Positions 54,480 to 64,000 of a stretch of DNA of 64,000 bases are shown in pieces. Every line of letters starts with the position of its first letter. Positions within the stretch are counted from its first letter, which is position 1. The position numbers and the translations under genes are program-made. The stretch is from Aedes albopictus (Eukaryota > Arthropoda > Insecta > Diptera > Culicidae): positions 11,009,823 through 11,073,822 of the forward strand of contig NC_085138.1 of NCBI RefSeq assembly GCF_035046485.1, written 5' to 3'. The notes under the pieces are model-generated. The model was not told the DNA's origin. It searched no databases and saw nothing but the letters and a program-made list of their open reading frames with translations.

Positions 54480-56585
54480 GCCCTGCATAAGAGGTAAAAT
54501 ACCTAAAATAATAGCTGGTGTGTATTCTGTGCATAACGCGTGAATAATGATATCAGGTATGGCAATACCTAAATAATAATAGGCGATATTTCCATACAAA
54601 TAGCGATTTTTCCATAATTCAATAATACCTCAATCAATCCTCAACACAAAACCAATAACTCGTTCCCTACAAAATTCCAAAATAAGTTATTTTCAATACC
54701 AGGACAACCGACCAATACCTTATTTTGGTATGATACCAGGCTTTGGTATGCTCTAGTTATGTGGAAGTTATTCATTCCTGCTCGGGATTCATCCATCCCT
54801 GTCAACAACCTGGCCAGAGAATTCACGAAGGTAGGTACATTCTCACATTCATTCATAATCTGGAGGAGATGGGCCATCACTACTGTCGTTCGTCGGTGCA
54901 TTTGTTAGGTTAGATATGGCCGACGACAGATCGACTCGAATTGTGACGAGCAAAAACCAAAGATAGACAGACAGACAACCAATCAAAATGCCATCATATG
55001 TGAGTCTGTTAGGTTTGGTTGAGAAATGGAAACGCTCATGATGCAAAAGAGAACGATTGTCAAAGTACCGGAAATTATGGTTTTTACCGTGAAACACCGA
55101 GAGAACCCCGGAGAAAGGTGATGCAGGATGGACGATAGGATTCTTGTCTGACAGCCTCTGATGGAATTATGCTGGAATGTGGTCAAACAGGAGGAGTGAT
55201 TGACATCACTGTTCGGAATGGTATGATTGGCCCAATAATTGACATAGCTTGCAAATCACACAACTCAATTTGCGCAGGAATCCCAGTAATGTAATATAAT
55301 TTTTGAAAACTTTGCAACCCGGAGGGAGCGGACGGATGCCAACAATCCACAAAACCCTGGACGGAAATCTTCGGATTGTATGACAATAAAATCTAGCCCG
55401 GAAGTCTCCAACTGCAAGATGCAGTGAAACCGTTTCAGGAATTTAATATCCAAAAGCATCCGGCTGCTGCTGCTACTACTGCTGCACTTGCATTGCATTC
55501 TTTCGATTGAATCCAGCAATCTCTCTCGCAGCTGGGTATGTTTTCCATTCGCCACCGCAACCACTCTCAGCACCGCTCAAATAAAGGTATAATCATTCTT
55601 CGGAACGACCGCAACGACAGACGTTTCAGAAGAGGACAGTATTGCGGGGAGGAGCTTGTGCGTCCTCCCGCAGGTGTTTTACGGGTATGGTTCGAATGGA
55701 CCACTTCGTAGGGGCTAGTGTTGCCCAACTTTTGGGTCACGAACCTCTGGTGAGTTACACTTGCTATTTTTGTTTCACAGCTCAAAATGTAGAAGAGCTG
55801 AAGAACTGACTCACATAAAGGTTGAATTTCGATCCTTGGAACTCATGGACAGGTATTGCGGCGTTATTTTAAATGTTGGGTAAATAAATGTATTTATGTG
55901 CCAGTATACATTGTGAACCTGGAATTTATACCCCAGTGCAGAACCACTGGCACTGTCAATGGTAATAGTCATTTGGCTACCAATCTTTTACCCGTCCGTC
56001 TAAAAGGGCTTTACCGAGGACTTTGCCATCAACGCCATTCGGAATTGTTATTTACTTAAAAGCACCATATATTACCATCACCCACTCTCACTGGTACCTC
56101 CCCTGCAACCCCCAACCTATCATAGTAAGCTTTTGTTTTCGAGTTTCTTCGAAGAATGCGATTCTGGTCGGAGTCAGTGCCTCCTGTGGTCGAGTGCGTA
56201 CCTTATTGCGGTCGGAGCTTCTAAATACCATCCCGTGCCTTTTGTGCACATTGTGCTCTGAAACTAAACTATCTAACAAATATCTATTTCCATCATAGCT
56301 TTCATCTGGCATATTTCAATCCCTGCCCGGCAAAGTTGTAGATGTAATGGCAGGAAATAAATTTTGCCAACACTCACGTAGCTGACCCCTTCTTTGCGCA
56401 ACCCCCTCGCCACCACAAGTAAGTTGATGAAAAACAAATTCCGAAGCCACTACTGGTACATTTCTCCCGTTCTGGCTTTTGTGGGATCTGGATGCGGTTG
56501 GCTGCTCGCTTCGGGGCCAGTTGGTGGTCGTCGTCGTCGCTGGGAAACTATGTACATATAACCATTAAGCAAAACAATCTTCACA
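54480..56585. other. Apparently single-copy non-coding DNA
   Basis: No recognised element. Contains a CTGCTGCTGCTACTACTGCT run at about 55468. Minus-strand open frames at 54641-55785 are short, overlapping and lack domains or splice logic. May be intronic or intergenic host sequence. Confidence 0.4.
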
Positions 56586-56720
56586 TAGGGTGTCGGACCA
56601 TTCGGGTTGGGAATCCTATTATGGTCACATTCAAAAATTTAAGTTAATTGGTATAAAAATGACTTGGTTAGAACTGCAAGTAAGCGAAATAGGACCCCCT
56701 GCACAAATGGTCCCTAACCC
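56586..56720. mobile_element. MITE of the TAGGG family (copy 3, shortened)
   Basis: The left end TAGGGTGTCGGACCATTCGG and the right complement (GGGTTAGGGACCATTTGTGC) with the inner AATTGGTATAAAAATGACTT block match copies at 3237 and 31920, with shorter arms. Confidence 0.7.
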
Positions 56721-57197
56721 GATCGATCAACCTCTCGAGTCTTGCTGGATGTGGTGCACCCCCGATGCGATGAAAGAACGGGCTGCATATTTCACAATAA
56801 GCCGTATTTCTTATTTCTCTAGCCTTGCATGGTACTGCTGATGATGTGACTGCAGAACGAAGCTCCTCTACTACCTCCTATACAGAGTTGCTTTGAGTTG
56901 AGAAGTTGATTATTTTATCACTTCAGAACGGCGTCATCGTCGTTGCTTTGTGGGTAGATGTGGAATGCAATTTTGTGAAGTAGAGTGCTTTGCGGATCGC
57001 AAAACATATGGTGAGGGAAACTACTTACTACCTTGAAGATATATTGAACATATTTGGAATTGTAAGAAACTATTTTGAACAAAACAATTCCACAACATAT
57101 GATTTATAGACCCTGCCTAATCTAACCAGGTAAGTCCATCTTTTTGTTGATAAACTGTTATTGTATGGGAATATCAAATTGGGAATATAAATTAAAA
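56721..57197. other. Non-coding, no gene seen
   Basis: Unremarkable sequence without a recognised repeat or ORF of note. Confidence 0.35.
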
Positions 57198-57700
57198 AAA
57201 ACATAACTTTTGCACCAGTCAACCGATTTTAACCCGGGAGCGGTCGCGTCGTGTACTGAGTACACGCACCATGAAAAATGCACGTTTGTGATACACGTCA
57301 ACGTAATGCCGTTGCAGGTAGTCAAAGACGCGACTGCTCGAGGGTTTAACTTCTTTTTTTTGTTCGTAAGCTGTTGAATTCTATATTCTATAATTCTTAT
57401 ATGTGATTCTCGATATTCAAAAAATAAAATACCTATCTCATAAAAATTAAGGAGCATACATTTCCTATTTTTTGAAATGTTACGCCACATTTCCTGAATT
57501 TTCTGATAAAAATATAAAACCAGGGTACCTCTTTGGTCCCGGGACCATGAAAACGTGAAAAATAAATATTTTTGCATATTGTTTGCACAAAAACACATTT
57601 TGACCCATTCAACGTATTTTTCCTAAAAACTAGAATTCAATAGCTTTCGAACAAAAAAAAGAAGAAGTTTAAAATCGGTTGACAGGTTTTAAAAGTTATG
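57198..57700. repeat. Inverted repeat interrupted by a TTAA-type MITE
   Basis: 57205-57232 plus 57346-57400 is complementary to about 57605-57710 (GTCAACCGATTTTAA, TTCTTTTTTTTGTTCG, AGCTGTTGAATTCTA and complements). The right arm is uninterrupted, so it shows the empty site of the insertion in the left arm. Confidence 0.75.
57233..57345. mobile_element. 113-bp TTAA-flanked MITE
   Basis: Ends CCCGGGAGCGGTCGCGTC and the near complement of CCCTCGAGCAGTCGCGTC, flanked by TTAA (57229-57232, 57346-57349). The inside contains GTGTACTGAGTACACGC, a small palindrome. piggyBac-like by target and CCC start. Confidence 0.75.
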
Positions 57701-58075
57701 ATTTTTTGAAAATTGTTAGTTTTTGAAAACAATGATTTTTAGGACCACTCTATCTGAAACTTGGTCACCCTAATGACAAAATAGAGGTTCTAATTATTTT
57801 CGAAGAACTACGAACCCACTAAGTTTCACAACAATCGGAATTGCACTATATCGTTTTTCTATGGATTGGCTGAATATATATACAGAGTATAGACAAAATC
57901 ATCGGGATAAGCAAAACTTTTCCTTCTCAAAAAGTTTTCAAATAGCTGTAACTTTTTGAAAAGTGCTTCAAATATTTTCAAATTTTTACTTTAAGTTGAC
58001 CAACTAGTTGTGTTTCATTGGACAAAATTTGAAAAATATTGGACTATTCCGCACGAAGTTATAAAGATTCTAGAA

Positions 58076-59135
58076 AAAAGGTATAATTATTCGATAGCCA
58101 ACTTTGAGCTGTTATATCTCCGAATTCAATTAACCGAATGCAATAAAGTTTTGACCATTTATGACTAACATAATGAGCTTTGAAAAACTTTTGACTTAAC
58201 TAAAAATTCTTAACACGGTAGGAAATTATTACGATTAGATTATTTTTCTAATAAAACACCAAATTTTCTTAAATTTCAACATCGTTTCAAAATTCAAGAT
58301 GCTAATTATAGTTCGTTTAAATTCCTTGAATATTAATATGTTTTGAGGGAAAGTAACAACATAGCCGGTAATGGGATGCATATTAAAAATAGACCAATTT
58401 ACTATAAAATCATATAATAAATGAAATCGCTACAACTTTTTCTCTTGTTAACAATTTCATCTGAATTCGATTTAAACATGTTTTGGAAGATGATACTTTT
58501 TAATTCGCGATTTTGTGAATTTCGGTTTTTGATATTTCTAATTTTTATTTTTGAACATCCCTTCCCATTTATATTTTTCCTGGAAGTCTATTTGGGATAC
58601 GGATTTTTTGAGATGAAAATATTTTGAAATTTCATGATGATTGTTGAAATATTTTTATTTTTATTTTTTTCAAGGAAATTTTAATTTTTCGTGTAATTTT
58701 AAGGAAAATAATTTTAGAGTGTATTCAATTCTCTTAAACTATTTTACAATGATGGAATGATTTGGGAAAAATTTATAATATGTTAATTGTAGCGATTTAA
58801 AACAAAATAAACAACGACTTCTAGCAGGTGACGAAAACATCAATTTTTCAATGATTTAAAAAATCTAATACGCTTTTATTAGATAGCAAAAACCATTTTA
58901 AGATATACAGCACAGTCCTAAATATCCGCCAAAAATATAAAAAAAATGATTGTCCACGAAACAAAAAAATACGAAAATGCTCAAACTATACCCCGTCTGA
59001 AGGCGGGGTTGGGTATTAGAGGGCTAAGTCAAACGAGCTGATTATATAAGTCAGAAATGGTCAAAATTTCGTTGCAGTCCCTTCATTTATCCAGAAATAT
59101 AAGAGCTCAAAGTTAACTATCAAATATGTATACCT
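58076..59135. mobile_element. Interspersed TIR repeat, copy B (~1.06 kb)
   Basis: Left arm 58076-58200 (AAAGGTATAATTATTCGATA onward) is complementary to 59030-59135, an inverted repeat of about 110 bp. It lacks both insertions present in copy A, so it shows their empty sites. It has its own insert at about 58463-59022, shared in opposite orientation with 43432-43985. Confidence 0.8.
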
Positions 59136-59149
59136 TTTTCGTGCGGCTA

Positions 59150-59300
59150 CTGTCTCCAAGCTATTAGTCGCATCGCGCTAAGGAGCGTGGGTTCGATTCC
59201 CGCCGCAGTTGTCGGGAAAAGTTTTCAGCTGTGCCACTGGGCGTTGCATACTAGTCCGTTGTCTAGTGTCGTGCTTCCTTCAAAGAGCGAACAGCTCACT
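59150..59300 (+). mobile_element. tRNA-derived SINE-like sequence
   Basis: GTGGGTTCGATTCCCGCC at about 59187-59204 is a strong B-box. Upstream AGCTATTAGTCGCATCGCGC sits at A-box distance. Downstream about 90 bp (GTTTTCAGCTGTGCCACTGG, CGTTGCATACTAGTCCGTTG) looks like a SINE body. No clear 3' tail or target duplication was seen. Different from the 62-kb SINE. Confidence 0.5.
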
Positions 59301-59311
59301 GGAAGCTTTAA

Positions 59312-59404
59312 CCCTTATGTGGCCGACAGGGTACCCGGGTACCCAGCGCCCATTTAAAAAGCTCGGTGTAGAAAAAAGCAAAAAGTTTGTCGGACACATA
59401 ACGG
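59312..59404. mobile_element. 93-bp TTAA-flanked MITE
   Basis: CCCTTATGTGGCCGACA and the near complement of CCGTTATGTGTCCGACA, flanked by TTAA (59308-59311, 59405-59408). Contains the palindrome GGGTACCCGGGTACCC. piggyBac-like end structure. Confidence 0.8.
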
Positions 59405-59904
59405 TTAAACGTGTCCTTGTTAAAAACAAATTCGTGCAGAATATCGATGAAATTTCGATCACTGATAAACAACTAGTTGATCAAATTACAGTGAAAATTT
59501 GAGAATATTTGATGCACTTTTCGAAGTTACAACTAATTGAACATTAATTGAAAAGTAAAAATTTTGGCCGATCATTTTGTCTATCCCCTGTTTATATATT
59601 AGCGATTGATTGAATTCTATCAAATGCAGGCCAAGATGGCTGAAAATTTTATCTACTGTAAACGAAAGACATACATTTAAATGATACGTAAAATTTGATA
59701 CAAATTAAAAAATAAAATGTTGAAATATGATTTCAAGAAAAACTCAAAAAATAAAAGAACATTTAATTTTTAGAAGGAGACAATCAATTTCAGCCAACTG
59801 AAGTGGGTTTCCTTCTTTTTATCATATTGCACAGTGGTAGCGTCATAGGCCAAAAAGAATTTTTTTTTTTCAATTAATGAGTTTGTATAATTTTTACGAA
59901 TCAA

Positions 59905-60012
59905 GTACAAGACACTGAAGACGACCTTACAGTTGAGGTCGAAATACGTATCTGTCAAAGGATGCAAATTCTTAGTGGAATTCAAAGGAACCGTACTTAA
60001 CCCGATTTTCTT
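59905..60012 (+). repeat. Interspersed repeat fragment, opposite copy at 6845-6965
   Basis: CACTGAAGACGACCTTACAG, AGTTGAGGTCGAAATACGTA and GAACCGTACTTAACCCGATT are the complement of the 6.9-kb copy. Likely a retroelement 3' end, family unknown. Confidence 0.7.
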
Positions 60013-60539
60013 TTTATTTGAATCAATGATGTTCCCAAGAATGCTGAAAAGTCATTTTTATGTAAGTTTCTGTTGCATATTTTGCTTGAGAGCGTGGGTA
60101 CTGTTATGCAATTTGACATTCTCAAAATTTGTCAAAAAATTACAATACTTATGAGTTTTACACCGTGCTTTCGTACCAAGTGAATTTTCAAATGGTTTTC
60201 AACGCAGAGAATCAGAATAGATGTTTATCTGTCAATTTCAAAGTACAATAAGTGGAATTGGATGTTTTTGGACCAATGGGGATATGAGTAAAAGCCACAT
60301 AATTTTATCCATCAAACATGTTCTTAACCACATTTAATCAATAATTCGATCCACTCGACATAATTATTAAAAATATTTAATTTGATTTTTGTGCAAAAAA
60401 TAACTTTTTTAATGATTATTCCATTATCATTAAAAAAATGCCCAATGTTAATATTTTTCAACTGATGTTTATGAAAACGTACTGGAATATCCTTTTTTAG
60501 TCATAACATGCTATTTCTGGTCATCAAAAACGATTCTGA

Positions 60540-61760
60540 CCGGTCTGAAGTTTTGCAAGCATTCTTCTTAAAATTTCTAGGAAATTCTCAAGAATAACCT
60601 CCAGGTAAACTGCCAGAAATCCCTTCAAAATGCATATTTGTCCATGGATTTCTGAAAAATTTTCACGCGCGATTCCTTCAGATATTCTTGTGATATTACA
60701 AACAGGAATTTTCCTTGGAGCTTTTCATGAAGTTTCTCCACAGATTTATCTTGAACCTAACCCACGGGTTTCTTCAGATTTTTTTTTTCAAAATTCCTTC
60801 AGATGTATTCTTGACTAATTCAACGGACTTCTTTAACATAATTGTATAATGAAAAAAAAAAAAAATCTCTCTGGGATTTCTTAAGGGACTCTATAGGAAT
60901 TTCTTGAAAATAATTTTGTTTACTGTGCACGGCCTTGATAAAGGGGGCATATTAAGGTGTTTCTTCAAGTATTCTCGTAGGCATTTAGTCAGAAAATGCT
61001 CACAGGAAAACTTCAGAAATTGCTTCATGAAGTTTATTCCAGGAATTCCTCCAGGAGTTTCCAAAGATATCTCCAGGAGTGTTTTCAAGGGGTGTTCTGA
61101 GACAACTGTTCAGGTCTTAGAGATTTCTTCATGGATTCCTTAAAGAATGGTTCACCAATATTTGTGCAATTTTTGGAAAACCTTCAGAAATATCCCTGCT
61201 ACAGGGGTCTCTAAAGACATCCTAGATGATATTACTGATGGAATCACAGGATCAATATCAACAATAATTCTTGTAATATTTCTCAAAGAATTCTTGGAGA
61301 TATCCTGAAAGAATTTCCGAAGCAATTTCTGTAGCATTAATAAAAAAGTTGAAGAATTTCTGAAAAACTCCTTGGAAGAACTATTGAAAAATTTCCTTGG
61401 TGAAATTCCCGAAAAAACACTTCAAATTCTGAAGAAGTCTCTGGAAATACTAATATCATCTCGCAGGAGTTTCAGAAGGAATTCTACTAAGAATTTCTGA
61501 AGAATCCCTGAGTAGTTTCGGGATAAGCGGGCTCTCCCCTGAAATGTCAGCTTCAACATTTAATTCTATAAAGCTAGTAACTTCAGTGAACCTCTACAGT
61601 CTACAATCGAGTGTGAGAATTTTTGAAAGAAAAGAAATCTTTCTTCAGTAAAATTCCTTAGGAAGTACTATAATTGAACCTCTGAAGGAATATCCGAATA
61701 TTGGTGGAATATTGAAGAAATCCCAGAAGAATTTTCTTAAGATTTGTTCTGTCATTTTTT
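60540..61760. repeat. Degenerate minisatellite with orientation switch
   Basis: Pyrimidine-rich form (ATTCCTCCAGGAGTTTCC) up to about 61135, purine-rich form (GGAATCACAGG, GAATTTCTGAAGAA) from about 61140. The third locus in the window where the family switches strand near its middle. Confidence 0.6.
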
Positions 61761-61811
61761 GATTACAGAATTTCCGATGCTGCTGGCTCTTAGTAGACGT
61801 TGTTTTGGTGG

Positions 61812-62142
61812 GAGTTCATGACCTTCTTCTTCTTCTTCTTCTTCTTCTTCTTCTTCTTCTTCTTCTTCTTCTTCTTCTGTATGGCTCTACGTTCCCACTG
61901 GAACTTGGCCTGCCTCTCTCCAACTTAGTGTTCTTTGAGCACTTCCACAGTTATTAATTAGAGGGCTTTTCTTTGCCTGCCATTGCATGAATTTGTACAT
62001 TGTATGGCAACTACAATGATACACTATGCCCAGGGAGTCGAGAAAATTTTTCCGACCGGAACGGGAATCGAACCCGCCGTCTCTGGATTGGCGATCCATA
62101 GCCTTAACCACTAGGCTAACAGGAGACCCCGAGTTCACGACC
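61812..62142 (-). mobile_element. Full-length tRNA-derived SINE (Feilai-type)
   Basis: On the minus strand from 62130: GTTAGCCTAGTGGTTAAGG (A-box), GGCGGGTTCGATTCCCG (B-box), a tRNA-unrelated body of about 180 bp and a (GAA)n tail (complement of 61824-61878). Target duplications GAGTTCATGACC (61812-61823) and GAGTTCACGACC (62131-62142) differ at one base. Feilai-type SINEs are a known Aedes family; the name is recognition from memory. It should have an internal Pol III promoter. Insertion appears relatively recent. Confidence 0.9.
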
Positions 62143-63436
62143 TATGGTGCAGAATTTATGCAATGAGGCGAATGCAATCGTCGTTCGGGTGAGTTCTTGG
62201 GAGGAGTTTGCAGATCCCAGGCAGCCTCCAACGCTGATAACGTTTCAGGTGTTAATTTAGCTGATTGGCTAGAGATGATTAGATTCGGACTTTGTGATCT
62301 GCGAGTCCGATTGATTTTCTGCACTTGGTCACACACGCGTCTACTATCGATAACAGCAGCAGCTAATGACTTGCAAAATCGAGTTCTTTGCGCTTCGAGG
62401 TGGTATGCTGATCGATTGATCAGTGTGAGAGCCAAAAAAAGCGAGAGAAGTTTTCTTGTTTCTTACATGGCTTGCTCTTATGCTGGGAGGTGTATTTTGA
62501 TGTCAGCTGCGCAGTGTTGCTTGACATATCAATTTCAATATCTCGATGGAGATTGTCTATTTTATTTGTAGACTGGCGAACTTATTTTCCTTATAAGTTA
62601 TGTACGGTAACATCGTCTTGATTCGATTTAACGAAAAACGCATTTACACGGCTGACTGTTCTTCTTTTCGGGAACAATGGAGAACAAAACATTACTTTTG
62701 ATGGATAATTACATGATTTGCTACCTCCACTAGTTCTTCGCGAATAAAAACTTATGAATGTTTTTTGTTTTTGTTTTGCTTCATACTCATTAAGCAAGCG
62801 AGTGCGAACACACAGCTTACTCTCGGTCTCGGAACCGTTAGTAAGATGTTTGTTATGGAGGTCTTACACAGTAAGAATAAATCGCAGAATTCTGTGAAAT
62901 TTCACCGAAATCTCAACAGTAGAACTTTCGGCAAACAGTACATATTTCGACAATCGGCAAAAAAGATATTAAACAAATTCTTACTCGCATGCGTATTTTC
63001 TTACACGATGTCCTGCAAGGTGTGCAAGAAGCTAACTCGCATACTATGATTGCGTGTCAAGCGTGTCGGTCGAGCTGTGGTCTTTTGTTCTAGCATTCAT
63101 GGATGAATATTGATTAATAACTTTTGTCTCGTGAGTCGAAATGAGTTGCAGTCTTCGGCAGCATTCATCATTGAGATCTGAAGAATTCAATTTGACTTTG
63201 ACCCTATGACTTTATCCATGTGTGAATGCTCTACAACGCGGAGAAGTTTTATTGAAAATTCTCCATAGCGATTCCCATACAAACCTATTTTGCTCTTGGG
63301 CTACCATTAAATCACCACTGAAATGGCTGAAAATTTGACAGGACTCTAGTTTAGCACCAAGGATTGTAATGAACATATGGGAGCTTTGAATTTTTAACAT
63401 GTTTGAAGTCTGAACTGCCCTACTGTATACCCTCCT
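62143..63436. other. Apparently single-copy non-coding DNA
   Basis: Open frames 62197-62571 plus and 62142-62435 minus overlap antisense, and neither shows a domain. No transposon end recognised. Confidence 0.4.
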
Positions 63437-63559
63437 GAAACGAGAAGCAGCAAAGGTCGGACTGGTGGTGAATACCTCAAAAACAAAGTACACGCTGGTA
63501 GGCGGAACTGAACACGACCGGATCCGTCTGGGTGGTAATGTTATGATAGACGGGGATTA
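63437..63559 (+). pseudogene. RTE-like RT fragment (KTKY block)
   Basis: One frame reads EAAKVGLVVNTSKTKYTLV then GGTEHDRIRLGGNVMIDGD and stops at TAG. This is the RT block just downstream of the YADD box in RTE-type elements (usually NxSKTKYM). It is the part missing from the 1200-1950 remnant. About 120 bp survive. Confidence 0.7.
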
Positions 63560-63961
63560 GGGTGGCTCACAGTTATATGAAAAACAAAAATTTCGAAAAA
63601 TGCCAAGTATAACCTCCAAAATCAATTTTTTTGGACTTCCAGAAGCTACGTTCAAAATTTGAGCAAAATCAATAAAGCCTAAGGGGGCGCTCAAAACGCT
63701 TGAAGTTTGTATGGCAAAGCTTGGCCAAATGTTTGCAGAAATTTAGAGTTTTCGAATTTTGCCGCTAGGTCGCGCTGTAAGTGTTCAATAAATAAACCCT
63801 TTGGTATTATTGTAGGTGACTATATGCCAAACAACTTTGTCGAAGACCGCGAAGTGATCCGACGGCTGTGAAAAAAGTTATACCCTAGGCAAAGTGAGGC
63901 AAAGTATTGAGATTTCATTTTTGATATTATTCCTTTACATGTATTTGAAAAACAACAATAA

Positions 63962-64000
63962 GGGGCTGTCCATAAACCACGTGGTCATTTTTTTGGGACT
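63962..64000 (+). mobile_element. Start of a GGGGCTGTCC-ended element, cut by the window
   Basis: GGGGCTGTCCATAAACCACG is the same kind of terminus as the MITE at 32308 (GGGGGCATCC...TACGTCACG). Only 39 bp are visible, so the element cannot be characterised. Confidence 0.45.

Noticed and set aside
54641..56312. Series of minus- and plus-strand frames of 60-100 codons
   Set aside because: Mutually overlapping, no recognisable motif, and no codon-like regularity that I could judge by eye.
57158..57598. 146-codon minus-strand frame
   Set aside because: It spans an inverted repeat and the TTAA MITE at 57233. Such a composite frame cannot be an ancestral gene.

Overview
This window looks like repeat-dominated nuclear DNA of an Aedes mosquito, most likely Aedes aegypti or a close relative. 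The grounds are a full-length tRNA-derived SINE of the Feilai type at 61812-62142, degenerate RTE-type and RNase H-bearing non-LTR elements, 65-bp and 55-bp introns with insect-like splice sites, many MITEs, and kilobases of a degenerate GGAATTCC-type minisatellite. I recognise no intact host protein-coding gene. All recognisable coding sequence is transposon-derived, and nearly all of it is broken.

Layout. 1-773 is a long inverted repeat. 1.2-4.8 kb holds RTE remnants, satellite and a fold-back MITE. 5.0-10.9 kb is degenerate satellite that changes orientation midway. It is interrupted by a TA-flanked element (7952-10502), which itself contains a retroposed segment with its own 15-bp target duplication. 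10.9-13.1 kb looks like single-copy DNA. 13142-24249 is an 11.1-kb structure with matching ends, TAA direct repeats and two opposed minisatellite arms, best read as a giant fold-back transposon. It carries a copia gag-protease remnant with one LTR. 24369-24835 is a small fold-back element with a 9-bp target duplication.

25.8-34.0 kb is a nest: an older repeat was hit by a MITE (25812-26260) and then by a 7.2-kb CACTA/EnSpm-like transposon (26594-33831). That transposon has a five-exon transposase pseudogene and a divergent BEN-like gene. A second copy of the older repeat at 58.1-59.1 kb preserves both empty sites. 34.6-37.1 kb looks single-copy. 37.8-39.6 kb is a stack of nested inverted repeats. 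41.2-43.0 kb is satellite. 43.4-44.6 kb is a TTAA-flanked element. 44.9-48.0 kb is a 3-kb element with a 152-bp tandem array.

49.0-53.5 kb is a LINE with RT and RNase H, split by a 1.4-kb TA-flanked insertion. 53.9-59.4 kb holds more MITEs and unannotated DNA. 60.5-61.8 kb is satellite. 61.8-62.1 kb is the SINE. The rest is apparently single-copy DNA ending in an RTE fragment and the start of another element at the right edge.

The elements do not form a pathway. What the window records is insertion history: nesting order can be read from target duplications, from paralogous empty sites and from a reading frame that is restored when an insertion is removed. Family names are recognition from sequence features; no database search was possible.
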